Assembly: GCA_021324015.1 (NCBI GenBank)
Contig: JAJPJX010000099.1
Span: 1 to 64,000 of the forward strand
Source of the DNA: Solibacteraceae bacterium
GTDB taxonomy: Bacteria; Acidobacteriota; Terriglobia; Bryobacterales; Bryobacteraceae
Direction of reading: 5' to 3'
DNA length: 64,000 nucleotides
In this document: piece after piece, positions 1 to 8,017 of the stretch
Position numbering within the stretch: the first letter of the stretch is position 1
Layout of the letters: every line of letters begins with the position of its first letter
The notes under the pieces: generated by a model
The model's input: only the letters and a program-made list of their open reading frames with translations
What the model was told of the DNA's origin: nothing
The model's database searches: none
Position numbers and translations under genes: made by a program

Positions 1-94
1 CGGGCTGAAGGATCGCCCGGAAGAACACCGTTTCGGCAGACTGACCAAACAGCGAGCAGACGAACAGCAGGAGCAACGCGGCTAACTTGTTCAT
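1..94 (-). CDS. Secreted protein, N-terminal fragment (cut by window edge)
   Basis: Only the first 31 codons are in the window; the rest lies beyond base 1. The reading starts M-N-K-L-A, continues through a leucine/valine-rich hydrophobic stretch (residues 4-16) and reaches FGQSA|ET, so it is a Sec-type signal peptide probably cut after Ala20. A promoter-like TTGATC-N17-TATTCT lies just upstream on the same strand, with the -10 box only 9 nt before the ATG. The mature start (ETVFFRAILQP) is too short to assign a family. Being exported is well supported; function is unknown. Confidence 0.7.
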   Translation of the reverse strand, partial: MNKLAALLLLFVCSLFGQSAETVFFRAILQP

Positions 95-103
95 GGCAGC
101 ACC

Positions 104-132
104 AGAATAAAGAACTCCCTCGGGCCGATCAA
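104..132 (-). promoter_or_regulatory. Sigma-70-type promoter for the secreted protein at 1-94
   Basis: Reading the minus strand, TTGATC (132-127) and TATTCT (109-104) are separated by 17 bp. The predicted start of transcription falls almost on the ATG at 94, so the mRNA would have little or no leader. Confidence 0.5.
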
Positions 133-184
133 GCAAATTCGCCGAAATTTAACAAGGCTAGGTGGGAATCAATCCACAAGCGGC

Positions 185-1669
185 TTAGCGCGGATAGCGG
201 CAGCGGGCCACGGCAGACTTCCATCCCTGGAACAGCGCCTCGCGGGTCTCGGTACTCATACGCGGCTCGAAGCGGCGCTCCACGCGCCAGAAGCTCTCCA
301 CCTCGGCCACGCTCTTCCAGAACCCGGTAGCCAGGCCTGCCAGGTAAGCGGCGCCCAAGGCGGTGGTCTCCACGTCGGCCGGGCGCACGATGGGCCGGCC
401 CAAAATATCGGCCTGGAACTGCATCAGGAAGTCATTGACCGACGCGCCGCCGTCCGCCCGCAGTTCGCTCATCGCTTCTCCGGCATCGGCTTCCATGGCC
501 TCCACCAGTTCGCGGGTCTGATACGCGATGGATTCGAGCGCCGCCCGCACGACGTGTTCCTTGGAGGTGGAACCGGTAATGCCGGTCAACACGCCGCGCG
601 CTTCCGCGTCCCAGTGGGGCGCGCCCAGCCCCACGAATGCTGGTACGAAGTACACTCCGCCGGTGTCCGGAACCGATTCGGCCATGCCTTGCGAGTCGCT
701 CGCCTGCCGAATGAGTCCCACCTTGTCCCGCAGCCACTGGATGGCCGCGCCCGCCACGAATACGCTGCCTTCGATGGCATATTGGGCGGTGCGATTGGGC
801 GAGGAAGCCCGCGTGGCCAGCAGCCGGTGGGCGGAAACCGGCACATGCGCGCCCGTGTGCAGCAGGGCGAAGCATCCCGTCCCGTAGGTGTTCTTGGAGA
901 GCCCCGCACGGAAGCAGGCCTGGCCGGCGAGCGCCGCTTGCTGATCGCCCGCAATCCCCGCGATGGGGATCTCCGCGCCCAGCCACTCGGGGGAGATCGT
1001 CCCCGCCTGGCTGCTCGAGGGCACGATCCGCGGCAGCATCGTCCGGGGGACCTCGAACCACGACAGCAGATCCGCGTCCCACTCCCCGCCTGCCAGGTTC
1101 ATGAGCATGGTGCGCGAAGCATTCGACAAATCGGTCACGTGCGCGGCGCCCTGCGTCAGGTTCCAGACCAGCCAGGTGTCCACGGTGCCGAAAAGCAGTT
1201 CTCCGTCTCGAGCCTTCTCGCGCGCGCCGGCTACGTGATCCAGGATCCAGCGGATTTTGCTGGCGGAAAAATACGCGTCGATCACCAGGCCGGTCTTCCG
1301 GGTGATCTCCGCCGCGCACGGCCCGCGGGCCAGTTCCGCGCAGAAGTCGGCGGTGCGGCGGCACTGCCACACGATCACCGGGGCGACCGGCTTCCCCGTG
1401 TCCCTCTCCCAAACCAGCGTGGTTTCCCGCTGGTTGGTCAGGCCCGCCGCCACGACGTCCGTGGCCGGCACGCGGGTGCGCGCCATGACCCGCCGCGCGG
1501 CTTCCAGTTGGGCCGCCCAGATCTCCAGGGCGTCCTGCTCCACCCAGCCGGGCTGCGGATACCGGCACGCAACCGGCACGGACTCCATGCCCAGGCAGCG
1601 TCCCTGTTGGTCGTACAGCGCCGCCCGAGCGCTGGTGGTGCCTTCATCCAGGGACAAGATATACGGCAT
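185..1669 (-). CDS. glpK: Glycerol kinase
   Basis: Phosphorylates glycerol to sn-glycerol 3-phosphate with ATP in the cytoplasm. The 494-residue length is usual for GlpK. The N-terminal FGGY phosphate loop reads LSLDEGTTSARA (residues 5-16). The glycerol-contacting Arg-Glu pair is in TNQRETTLVW (about 79-88), the ADP-site motif GTGCF sits near residue 264, and the C-terminal GGASVNDFLMQFQADIL block near 405-421. One deviation: the usual Asp-Gln-Gly-Thr-Thr loop has Glu in place of Gln. No glpF, glpD or glpR is nearby, so the gene stands alone. It starts 24 bp from the divergent gene at 1694; its start has TAAAAT 6 nt upstream and no Shine-Dalgarno. Other FGGY kinases (xylulokinase, gluconokinase) are less likely because the GTGCF and EGSVFVAGAAIQWLRD stretches are GlpK-like. 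Confidence 0.93.
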   Translation of the reverse strand: MPYILSLDEGTTSARAALYDQQGRCLGMESVPVACRYPQPGWVEQDALEIWAAQLEAARRVMARTRVPATDVVAAGLTNQRETTLVWERDTGKPVAPVIVWQCRRTADFCAELARGPCAAEITRKTGLVIDAYFSASKIRWILDHVAGAREKARDGELLFGTVDTWLVWNLTQGAAHVTDLSNASRTMLMNLAGGEWDADLLSWFEVPRTMLPRIVPSSSQAGTISPEWLGAEIPIAGIAGDQQAALAGQACFRAGLSKNTYGTGCFALLHTGAHVPVSAHRLLATRASSPNRTAQYAIEGSVFVAGAAIQWLRDKVGLIRQASDSQGMAESVPDTGGVYFVPAFVGLGAPHWDAEARGVLTGITGSTSKEHVVRAALESIAYQTRELVEAMEADAGEAMSELRADGGASVNDFLMQFQADILGRPIVRPADVETTALGAAYLAGLATGFWKSVAEVESFWRVERRFEPRMSTETREALFQGWKSAVARCRYPR

Positions 1670-1675
1670 GCCGCG

Positions 1676-1685
1676 ATTTTATAAT
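1676..1685. promoter_or_regulatory. Overlapping divergent -10 boxes between glpK and the 1694 gene
   Basis: The 24-bp gap holds one A/T island. Plus strand TATAAT (1680-1685) ends 8 nt before the ATG at 1694. Minus strand TAAAAT (1681-1676) ends 6 nt before the glpK ATG at 1669. The two boxes share two bases. No good -35 is visible for either, and neither start has a Shine-Dalgarno. Confidence 0.5.
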
Positions 1686-1693
1686 GGAAGACT

Positions 1694-2128
1694 ATGTTCT
1701 TTCGCAGGCAACGTCCGAAGAACCCTACCTTCGCGGAGCGGCTGGATGCGCTCCAGCAAGCCGGCTTCGCCGTCACTCCCCAATCTGCCGGCGGCGTGCT
1801 CGTCAGCCGGGGCAACTGCGCGACCGTCATCGCGGAGAACGGCGGCCGCATCCATCAGACCACTCGCACCGGCATCCTATGGCAGGACGAGATCGCGGCT
1901 CTCGTGGACGGGGGCTTTCAGAAGTTCTTTCAGACGCCTTCCGGAAAGCGCAAGCCGGCGCTGGCCGACGAACTGAAGGCCATTCATGAGTTCGAGGAGG
2001 ACGTCAAGGAGGCCCTGGGGCTGGAGAGTTTCTACAACGAGTCGCTGGGCACCGTTTCGACGCTGTATCTCTACGACCGGCTCACGGACCGCGATACGGG
2101 CGTGCCCAAGAGGGTTTGGGAAAGCTAG
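1694..2128 (+). CDS. Conserved-looking hypothetical protein, 144 aa
   Basis: I do not recognise a family. The protein is soluble, with no signal peptide or membrane segment, and has a basic N-terminus (MFFRRQRPKNPTFAERLDAL). A beta-rich middle (GGVLVSRGNCATVIAENGGRI) is followed by a charged helical part (ADELKAIHEFEEDVKEALGLESFYNES) and ends in VPKRVWES. Codon bias matches the neighbours, so the frame is probably real. It diverges from glpK across 24 bp and is convergent with the membrane-protein gene ending at 2133 (4 bp apart). There is no Shine-Dalgarno; TATAAT lies 8 nt before the ATG, suggesting a leaderless mRNA. An alternative role as a small nucleotide- or partner-binding protein cannot be argued from sequence. 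Confidence 0.7.
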   Translation: MFFRRQRPKNPTFAERLDALQQAGFAVTPQSAGGVLVSRGNCATVIAENGGRIHQTTRTGILWQDEIAALVDGGFQKFFQTPSGKRKPALADELKAIHEFEEDVKEALGLESFYNESLGTVSTLYLYDRLTDRDTGVPKRVWES

Positions 2129-2132
2129 AAAC

Positions 2133-3686
2133 TCAGTTGACGCCTTTTTCGGAATCCGGAGAGCGGGTATCCGGACGCGTCCGGCTGCCGGCGTCGCCGC
2201 TTGCGGGAGCCGTCTTCCGCACCTGCTCGAAATACTGCTGCACGTACGGCTGAAGCACCACCGGGACCTCATCCCGGTTGATTTCCCCGCCGGATTCGGC
2301 GTGGTGAACGCTCTTTTGTGCGTAGGGTGTCTTCAACTGCTGGTTGCTACTCTGCACTTCCACGGTCACTTCCCCGCTCACGTTGGCGGAGCGCTTGCCG
2401 ATAATCTCGCTGATCTTGCCCATGGCCGCCTGCTGCTCGGCCAGCTTGACATCCTTGCTACCATCCTGGCGGCCTATGCCGCTGCCCGGCTGTTTGCTGG
2501 TCTGCTCGTCGGCGCTTTGGCCGGCGCCTTTCCCCTGCGCATTCTGGGCAGCCTGCGCATCCTTGGTGTCCTGGCCATCCTGGGCGTCGCCTTGTTGCTG
2601 GGCCCCAGGCTGCTGCCCGTCTTTTCCGCCCTGGCCGCCATTGGCCTGTTGTCCCTTGCCCTGTTGGGCCTGCTTGCCGGAAGCCTGTTGCGAGCCATTC
2701 CCTTGCGGCGGCCGCATGCGCGACATCAGGTTCGCCATGGCATCCCGAAATTTGTTCAGCAGACTCGAGTTGTCCCCCATCGCCGCTGAGGACTGAGCGC
2801 CCGAAGGAGACTCGCCGGGATTTTTGCCCTTCCCCGGCCCCTGCTGCCCGTCACCGGGCTTTTCGCCTGCATTGCCGGGGGAATTCTCGGCGGCCTCCTG
2901 CTCGCTGGAATCTTCCATCTGCTGCGAGCCGGGTGTTTCGGCCTTGGACTTAGCGTTGCCCGGCGTTTGCACCGCCTTGCTGTTGTCGGCGTCGGGATCA
3001 CCCACGGTGTCCAGAGCCGAGTCCGGCGCGGCGTCCAGAGCATCGGGCGTCTTTTGCTGGCCGTCGGGCACGGAGACGCCCACGGCGTCCTGAAGGGGGC
3101 TGCGATGCTCCGGAGGCAGCTTCTTTTTGGCCAGAGCCATTTCCCGGGTGCGCGGCCCAAGCCCCATGGCGTCCATCACCACGCGGGCCAGGGGCGGCCT
3201 CAGGTCGAGCCTCCGGTCCAGACCGTATCGCAGCGCAAACAGGCTGGACGCCACGCACCCCAGCAGCAGCGTGGCATAGACGGCGCGCGGCATCCGCAGG
3301 GGCACCGCCTGTTCCACCACGGCGGCGGCCGCCAGGCGCTCCGCCTGGGCCTGCTGGGCCAGGCAGATCTCCTCGGAGACCGGCATTCCAGGCTCGCCGG
3401 AAGAGAAATGCAGGGCCGTGGAGAGGGTGTCCGCCAGACCCAGTCGCCGGTCCACCAACTGTGCTACGCCATACAGCGTGGGCAGGCGCCGCCAGGTCCG
3501 GTAGAGGCCCAGGCCGAACGTTCCCGCCGGAAGCAGCACGAGCCAGTGCCAACTCAGAATCTCGGTACCCAGCAGGAGGAGCAGGATGACGGCGCCGAAG
3601 CCTGCGCTGAGAGCCCAGGCGAACTGCGCCAGGATTTCATTGGCAAGGAATCGGCGGCGGGCCCGGCGAACCAGTTCGGCGACCAT
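2133..3686 (-). CDS. Membrane protein with DUF4175-like N-terminus and long Gln/Gly-rich linker
   Basis: 517 residues. The N-terminus has a basic cytosolic stretch (MVAELVRRARRRF), two close membrane segments (about 20-38 and 45-62), then a block resembling the DUF4175 'LVDRRLGLADTLSTALHF' region and a third membrane segment near 130-150. Residues about 210-430 are low complexity, rich in Gln, Gly, Lys, Asp and Ala. The tail (about 430-517) is again ordered, with VSGEVTVEVQSSNQQLKTPY and an Arg/Asp-rich C-terminus. It looks like an anchored envelope protein with a flexible extra-cytoplasmic spacer. Such proteins often accompany MoxR/DUF58 loci in Acidobacteria and Planctomycetes, but the MoxR locus here is 30 kb away. 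The start has GAGG four bases upstream. It diverges from the sigma-54 regulator at 3857. The family call is tentative. Confidence 0.7.
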   Translation of the reverse strand: MVAELVRRARRRFLANEILAQFAWALSAGFGAVILLLLLGTEILSWHWLVLLPAGTFGLGLYRTWRRLPTLYGVAQLVDRRLGLADTLSTALHFSSGEPGMPVSEEICLAQQAQAERLAAAAVVEQAVPLRMPRAVYATLLLGCVASSLFALRYGLDRRLDLRPPLARVVMDAMGLGPRTREMALAKKKLPPEHRSPLQDAVGVSVPDGQQKTPDALDAAPDSALDTVGDPDADNSKAVQTPGNAKSKAETPGSQQMEDSSEQEAAENSPGNAGEKPGDGQQGPGKGKNPGESPSGAQSSAAMGDNSSLLNKFRDAMANLMSRMRPPQGNGSQQASGKQAQQGKGQQANGGQGGKDGQQPGAQQQGDAQDGQDTKDAQAAQNAQGKGAGQSADEQTSKQPGSGIGRQDGSKDVKLAEQQAAMGKISEIIGKRSANVSGEVTVEVQSSNQQLKTPYAQKSVHHAESGGEINRDEVPVVLQPYVQQYFEQVRKTAPASGDAGSRTRPDTRSPDSEKGVN

Positions 3687-3856
3687 TGTGCCTCGTGCGG
3701 AACATCACTTTCCGGGAACCCGCGGGGAGCCCGGATCGCTTTCGCTCTTCATCGTATCACTTCGGGCCGGCAGCGGCAGTCGGCCGGCGGGGAACGGGTT
3801 GCCTTCCCGCCGTACAATGGGGAAATGGACGTTTCCCTCCGGAAGGGAGCAATCTC

Positions 3857-5269
3857 TTGCGAGTTCTGATTGTTGAAGATGACTATAGCCAGCGAACCGG
3901 CTTGTTCCAGATGGTTTCCGCCTGGGGCATGACCGCAGAGACGGCCGCGGAGGGCAACGAGGCGCTGGGCAAACTCGAACAGTTCCCCGCCGACGTCATC
4001 CTGACCGACCTCAATATGCCGGGGTTGGACGGCTTCGGCTTTCTCCAAAAGCTCCGCGAAGCCGGAGACATGCCGCCCACCATCGTGCTGACCGCATTCG
4101 GCGATATAGAAACCGCCGTCCGCACCGTGCACGAACTGGGCGCCTACTGGTATCAGGAAAAGCCGGTCAAGCCCCGCGAACTGGAAGTCTTGTTACGCCG
4201 TGCCGGCGCGCACGCCAGCCTGCACACGGAAAAGCGGATGCTGGAACGGCAACTCGGATACAAGGGGGCGCTTGGCCGGCTCGTCGGCACTTCGCCGAAA
4301 ATGATGGAGATCTTCACCCTGTTGCAGCAGGCCGGGCCCAGCAAGGCGTGTGTGCTGATCACCGGGGAAAGCGGGACCGGGAAGGAACTGGTGGCCCGCA
4401 CGATTCACGAACTGAGCCCGCGTCGCCAAGGCCCGTTCATCGCCATCAACTGCGCCGCGCTTCCGGAAACTTTGATCGAAAGCGAATTGTTCGGGCACGA
4501 GAAAGGCTCGTTTACCGGCGCGTCGGAGCGCCGCGCCGGCTGCTTCGAAGTGGCGCAGCACGGCACGCTGCTGCTGGACGAAATCGGCGAGATGCCCCTG
4601 CCGACACAGGCCAAATTGCTGCGCATTTTGGAGGACTCCCGCGTGCGGCGCCTGGGAGGGAAGAACGAGTTCGAAGTGGACGTCCGCGTGGTGGCCGCCA
4701 CCAACAAGGTGCCCAGCGAGGCCGTGAAGGGAGGCCACCTGCGCGAAGACCTCTATTACCGCCTGAACGTCTTCCACATTCATCTGCCTCCTATGCGAGA
4801 GCGCAAGGAGGATATTTCCGCCATCGCCGAGGCCCTGGTTGCCGACTTGAACCGGAAGCACGAGTGCCGGGTCAGCGATCTGTCTCCCGACGTCCTGAAG
4901 GCCCTGGAAGCGCATGACTGGCCCGGCAACGTGCGGGAACTTCGCAACGTGCTGGAACGCGCCGTGATCCTGGCTGGCGAAGGCACGATTGAATGGAAGC
5001 ACCTGCCGGCATTTCTGCAAGGCCGCCAGACTGCGGCCGCCGCGGCAACGGCGGAGGCACCCGTTTCCGCGAACGACCCCGGCTTCGTCCGCTTCCCCAT
5101 CGGCACGACGGTGGAAGACGCCGAGAAAGGCCTGATTCTGCGGACCCTCGAGCACACGCGCAACAACAAAACGAGGGCCGCCGAAATTCTGGGTATCAGC
5201 CTGAAAACCCTGCACAATAAGCTGAAAGAATACGGCTCATCGGCAAAAGAATTCGGGGTGGGCTCGTAG
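3857..5269 (+). CDS. Sigma-54-dependent (NtrC-type) response regulator
   Basis: 470 residues from a TTG start preceded 7 nt upstream by GGAAGGGAG (3841-3849). Upstream in-frame sequence is rejected because the receiver domain begins right at this TTG (LRVLIVEDD). Receiver 1-115: acidic pair D8-D9, phospho-acceptor D51, conserved K102. AAA+ domain about 138-375: Walker A GESGTGKE (170-177), sigma-54 contact loop GSFTGA (217-222, usual GAFTGA with Ala to Ser), Walker B LLLDEIGE (238-245). A Fis-type helix-turn-helix sits at about 438-460 (TRAAEILGISLKTLHNKL). It activates RNA polymerase carrying RpoN after phosphorylation by a histidine kinase, but no kinase gene is in the window, so it is an orphan here. 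It is convergent with the NarL-type regulator. Targets cannot be read from the sequence. Confidence 0.93.
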   Translation: MRVLIVEDDYSQRTGLFQMVSAWGMTAETAAEGNEALGKLEQFPADVILTDLNMPGLDGFGFLQKLREAGDMPPTIVLTAFGDIETAVRTVHELGAYWYQEKPVKPRELEVLLRRAGAHASLHTEKRMLERQLGYKGALGRLVGTSPKMMEIFTLLQQAGPSKACVLITGESGTGKELVARTIHELSPRRQGPFIAINCAALPETLIESELFGHEKGSFTGASERRAGCFEVAQHGTLLLDEIGEMPLPTQAKLLRILEDSRVRRLGGKNEFEVDVRVVAATNKVPSEAVKGGHLREDLYYRLNVFHIHLPPMRERKEDISAIAEALVADLNRKHECRVSDLSPDVLKALEAHDWPGNVRELRNVLERAVILAGEGTIEWKHLPAFLQGRQTAAAAATAEAPVSANDPGFVRFPIGTTVEDAEKGLILRTLEHTRNNKTRAAEILGISLKTLHNKLKEYGSSAKEFGVGS

Positions 5270-5294
5270 CGGCGACTGCCGCCTGCGAAGCTAC
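5266..5294. terminator. Possible hairpin between convergent regulator genes
   Basis: GTAGC (5266-5270) pairs with GCTAC (5290-5294) around an inner GGCG/CGCC stem (5271-5274 with 5280-5283). It spans the 3' ends of both convergent genes. There is no T-run, so a rho-independent role is uncertain. Confidence 0.25.
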
Positions 5295-6016
5295 TTGCCG
5301 GTGTGCAGATTGTTGTGGATGGCGTAGAGGGCGAGTTCCAGCCGGTCCGAGACACCCAGCTTGTCGAAGATGTTGTGCAGGTGGTTTTTGACGGTCTGCT
5401 CGCTGATAAACATCTTCTCCGCCATCTCTTTGTTCTTGAAGCCCTGGGCTACCAGGGCCACGATCTCCCGTTCGCGCTGGCTGAGCGGGGAGCGTTCGCG
5501 TTCGCCGCGCGGCGGCGGAGGCGCGGTTTCTTCGGCCGCGGCGAACTGGCGCATCACCGCCGCGGTGGTGTGCGAGTCCAGCCAGATCTCTCCGGCATGG
5601 ACCTTGCGGATGCTCTTGATCAGCAGTTCCGTGGCTGTCTGCTTGAGGACGATCCCCGAAGTGCCAAATTTCATGGCCTGTACGAATTCGTTCTTGTCCT
5701 CAGAGGCGGTGAGCACGATCACCTTGGTGCGCTGCCGGTTGGCCTGCAACCGCTGCAGCGTCGCCAGACCGTCCAGACCCGGCATCTTCAGGTCCAGCAG
5801 CAGGATATCCGGGTCGTGCTTCTGCAACACTTCCAGCACCTGGTGACCATCCTGCGCCTGGGCCACCACCTCGAAGTCCGGCTCCAACGCCAGCAGCTTG
5901 CACAGGCCATCCCGGAAGATCGGATGATCGTCAGCCACCACGATGCGAATTTTGGGCTCGGGAACCTCTCCCGCGCCTGAGGGAGCCGCGTTCACTCCGA
6001 CACTGTTCTCGCTCAT
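5291..6016 (-). CDS. NarL/FixJ-type response regulator (REC + LuxR helix-turn-helix)
   Basis: 241 residues. A disordered 20-residue N-terminal extension is followed by a receiver domain (about 22-140) with acidic pair D29-D30 in VADDHPIF, phospho-acceptor D75 in LLLDLKMPGLDG, and the LTAS threonine. A linker with a proline/arginine stretch (PPPPRGERERSP) leads to a LuxR/GerE DNA-binding domain (about 172-238) containing LSQREREIVALVAQGFKNKE and the recognition helix in SEQTVKNHLHNIFDKLGV. It probably activates or represses transcription after phosphorylation by an unlinked sensor kinase. A good promoter (TTGACT-N17-TAAAAT) lies at 6038-6066 and CGGAG precedes the ATG. It is convergent with the NtrC-type regulator at 3857-5269; neither has a kinase alongside. 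Confidence 0.93.
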   Translation of the reverse strand: MSENSVGVNAAPSGAGEVPEPKIRIVVADDHPIFRDGLCKLLALEPDFEVVAQAQDGHQVLEVLQKHDPDILLLDLKMPGLDGLATLQRLQANRQRTKVIVLTASEDKNEFVQAMKFGTSGIVLKQTATELLIKSIRKVHAGEIWLDSHTTAAVMRQFAAAEETAPPPPRGERERSPLSQREREIVALVAQGFKNKEMAEKMFISEQTVKNHLHNIFDKLGVSDRLELALYAIHNNLHTGK

Positions 6017-6037
6017 ACACTCCGTTATTCTGCACCA

Positions 6038-6066
6038 ATTTTAGAGTCCCCGAGGTATCAAGTCAA
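6038..6066 (-). promoter_or_regulatory. Sigma-70 promoter of the NarL-type regulator
   Basis: On the minus strand TTGACT (6066-6061), a 17-bp spacer and TAAAAT (6043-6038) give a near-consensus promoter. The predicted transcription start is about 15 nt before the ATG at 6016. The region also has to serve the divergent TrmB-type gene at 6113. Confidence 0.65.
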
Positions 6067-6112
6067 TCGGGTATGTTTTTGATAATCTTACAGGGTATTC
6101 TCAGGATGAGCA

Positions 6113-6931
6113 ATGAGTGAAGAACTGCCCGAAGTGGAATTCCAGCGATTTTGGCGCCGGCTGCAGCAACTCGGCTTGAATGCTTACGAATCCAGATCCT
6201 ACCTGGTCTTGCTCGGACATCCGAAATTCAAGGCCCTGGAACTGGCCGCGCGGTCGCACGTACCGCGCCAGAAAATCTACGAGGTGCTGGACAGCCTGGT
6301 GGAAAAGGGTTTTGCCCAGGTGGTTCAGGAGAAGACCAAGCTCTTCTCGGCCGTGGAGCCCAGCCTGGCGATTCCCGGCTATCTGGCCCGCAAGCGCCAG
6401 GTTCTGGAGCAGGAACTCACCGACCAGGGACGCGCCGGCGTGGGCCTGGTCGATGACCTGAAAGCGCTCTACTCGGAAGGCCAGGGCGGCCGCGGCACCC
6501 TGGATTTCCTGCGCATCGTGACGGAACCGGCGCAGACCGCGGCCGAGTACCGCCGCATGCTCTCCGAAGTGAAAGCGGAATACCTGGAGTTTTCCCGCCC
6601 GCCCTACGCGGTCGATCCCCTGGATGAGAAGCTCGTCAAGCAGGCGCGTTTAAGCGGCGTCTCCTGCCGTCTGCTGCTGGAGTCCTCTTCGCTGGATGAG
6701 CAGCATCGGCAGCGGCTGGTGGATTATGCCGCCAGCGGCGTGGAAGTGCGCCAGGCCGAATCTCTGCCCATGAAACTGGCGGTCTTCGATGGCCGCCAGG
6801 GAATGATCGCGCTGCTCGATCCGGTGATTACGCGCCCCACGTGGACCGCGGTGGTTTTCAACCACGAAGGCATGGGCGAGGCCATGAAAGGCCTGTTTGA
6901 GGATCACTGGCGCCGGGGCGTGGCGCTTTAG
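6113..6931 (+). CDS. TrmB-family transcriptional regulator
   Basis: 272 residues. The N-terminal winged helix (about 10-95) reads LQQLGLNAYESRSYLVLLGHP, then ALELAARSHVPRQKIYEVLDSLVEKGFA, the standard TrmB HTH with YEVLDSLVEKG as recognition segment. A helical linker (YLARKRQVLEQELTDQ, about 90-105) leads into a C-terminal effector domain (about 110-265) of the TrmB type, ending FNHEGMGEAMKGLFEDHW. The family usually senses sugars and represses transport or catabolism genes; the effector here is unknown. It is transcribed away from the NarL regulator and faces the convergent glycosyltransferase gene 16 bp downstream. Upstream, GATAAT at 6081-6086 could be a -10 box but no good -35 accompanies it. 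Confidence 0.85.
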   Translation: MSEELPEVEFQRFWRRLQQLGLNAYESRSYLVLLGHPKFKALELAARSHVPRQKIYEVLDSLVEKGFAQVVQEKTKLFSAVEPSLAIPGYLARKRQVLEQELTDQGRAGVGLVDDLKALYSEGQGGRGTLDFLRIVTEPAQTAAEYRRMLSEVKAEYLEFSRPPYAVDPLDEKLVKQARLSGVSCRLLLESSSLDEQHRQRLVDYAASGVEVRQAESLPMKLAVFDGRQGMIALLDPVITRPTWTAVVFNHEGMGEAMKGLFEDHWRRGVAL

Positions 6932-6947
6932 GACATCCCGCGGGAGG

Positions 6948-7922
6948 CTACCGCCCGCGCTCGCCGGCCACTCCGCGCTGTTTTCGCGTGAGGATCTCCC
7001 GCACGGCGTAGATGCGCCGGTCCTGGCTCTCGAAATACGTGCGCATCATGATCTCGCCGAGCAGGCCGGTGCTGAACATCATGAGCCCGGCCAGCAGGAG
7101 CAGTCCGCCCGCGATCATCAGGGGACCGTGGTCCATGATGAGATCGTTGCCCATCAGCTTATGCACGAACAGGTAAAGCATGATGAGCCCGCCGGTCGAA
7201 GTGCCGGCCAACCCGAGAAAACCGAAAAAGTGCATCGGGCGGGTGAAATACTTCAACAGGAACTTGATGGTCAGGATGTCGAACAGTACGCGGAACGTTC
7301 TGCCGATGCCGTAGTGCGAATCGCCCGCCGCACGCGGGGTGTTCTGAATGGGAACCTCGACCACCCGCGCGCCGTAGAAACTGGCCAGCGCGGGAATGAA
7401 CCGGTGCAGTTCGCCGTACAGGTTCACATCTTTGAGGACTTCCGCCCGATACGCCTTGAACGTCGTTCCAAAATCCCGCAACTCCAGCCCGGAAGCCTTG
7501 GCCATCAGCCAGTTGGCAATGCGCGAGGGGATCTTGCGCGTAAGGGCGTTGTCCACGCGCTGCTTGCGCCACCCGCTGGCGATGTCGTAGCCTTCGTCGA
7601 TCTTCTGGAGCAGAGCCGGGATGTCCTCCGGGGCATGCTGCAGATCGCCGTCCATGGCGATCACCACGTCCCCCTTAGACTCGTGAAAACCCGCCGAGAG
7701 AGCCGCGGTCTGCCCGAAATTGCGGCGCAGGCGGATGACCTTGAGGTGGCCGTCGGTCTCCACCAGGTTTGCCAGCAGCTCAAAGCTGCGATCGGTGGAG
7801 GCATCATCCACGAACAGGATTTCGTATGGTCTGCCGAGTTTCTCGAGAACAGCGCTGAGGCGATCGTACAGCGGGAGGATCGAATGCTCCTCGTTGTGAA
7901 TCGGAATCACGATGGATAGCAT
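6948..7922 (-). CDS. Family 2 glycosyltransferase, DPM1/ArnC/GtrB type
   Basis: 324 residues from the ATG giving MLSIVIPIHNEE, the classical GT-A start; the open frame extends further upstream but that part has no family features. The N-terminal GT2 domain (about 1-215) contains VDDASTDRS (38-46) and the metal-binding DGD at 91-93. Two C-terminal membrane hairpin segments follow (about 230-252 and 262-292: LAGTSTGGLIMLYLFVHKL and IAGGLLLLAGLMMFSTGLL). Relatives transfer a sugar from a nucleotide sugar to polyprenyl phosphate at the inner membrane, for use in envelope glycan or glycolipid modification. No flippase or second transferase is adjacent, so the acceptor is unknown. TACACT lies 10 nt before the ATG. 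Confidence 0.9.
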   Translation of the reverse strand: MLSIVIPIHNEEHSILPLYDRLSAVLEKLGRPYEILFVDDASTDRSFELLANLVETDGHLKVIRLRRNFGQTAALSAGFHESKGDVVIAMDGDLQHAPEDIPALLQKIDEGYDIASGWRKQRVDNALTRKIPSRIANWLMAKASGLELRDFGTTFKAYRAEVLKDVNLYGELHRFIPALASFYGARVVEVPIQNTPRAAGDSHYGIGRTFRVLFDILTIKFLLKYFTRPMHFFGFLGLAGTSTGGLIMLYLFVHKLMGNDLIMDHGPLMIAGGLLLLAGLMMFSTGLLGEIMMRTYFESQDRRIYAVREILTRKQRGVAGERGR

Positions 7923-8017
7923 TGACACCACCAGTGTACCAGGATTCCCCGGAAGGGCCTCTGGTTTCAGGCGGATCCGCGAAAAGTTGGAACGGGCCGC
8001 CCGGCAGCCCTGTGAAT

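Noticed and set aside
554-1684. Long plus-strand frame opposite glycerol kinase
   Set aside because: It is Arg/Gly/His-rich shadow text of glpK caused by high G+C; glpK has a full set of family motifs on the other strand.
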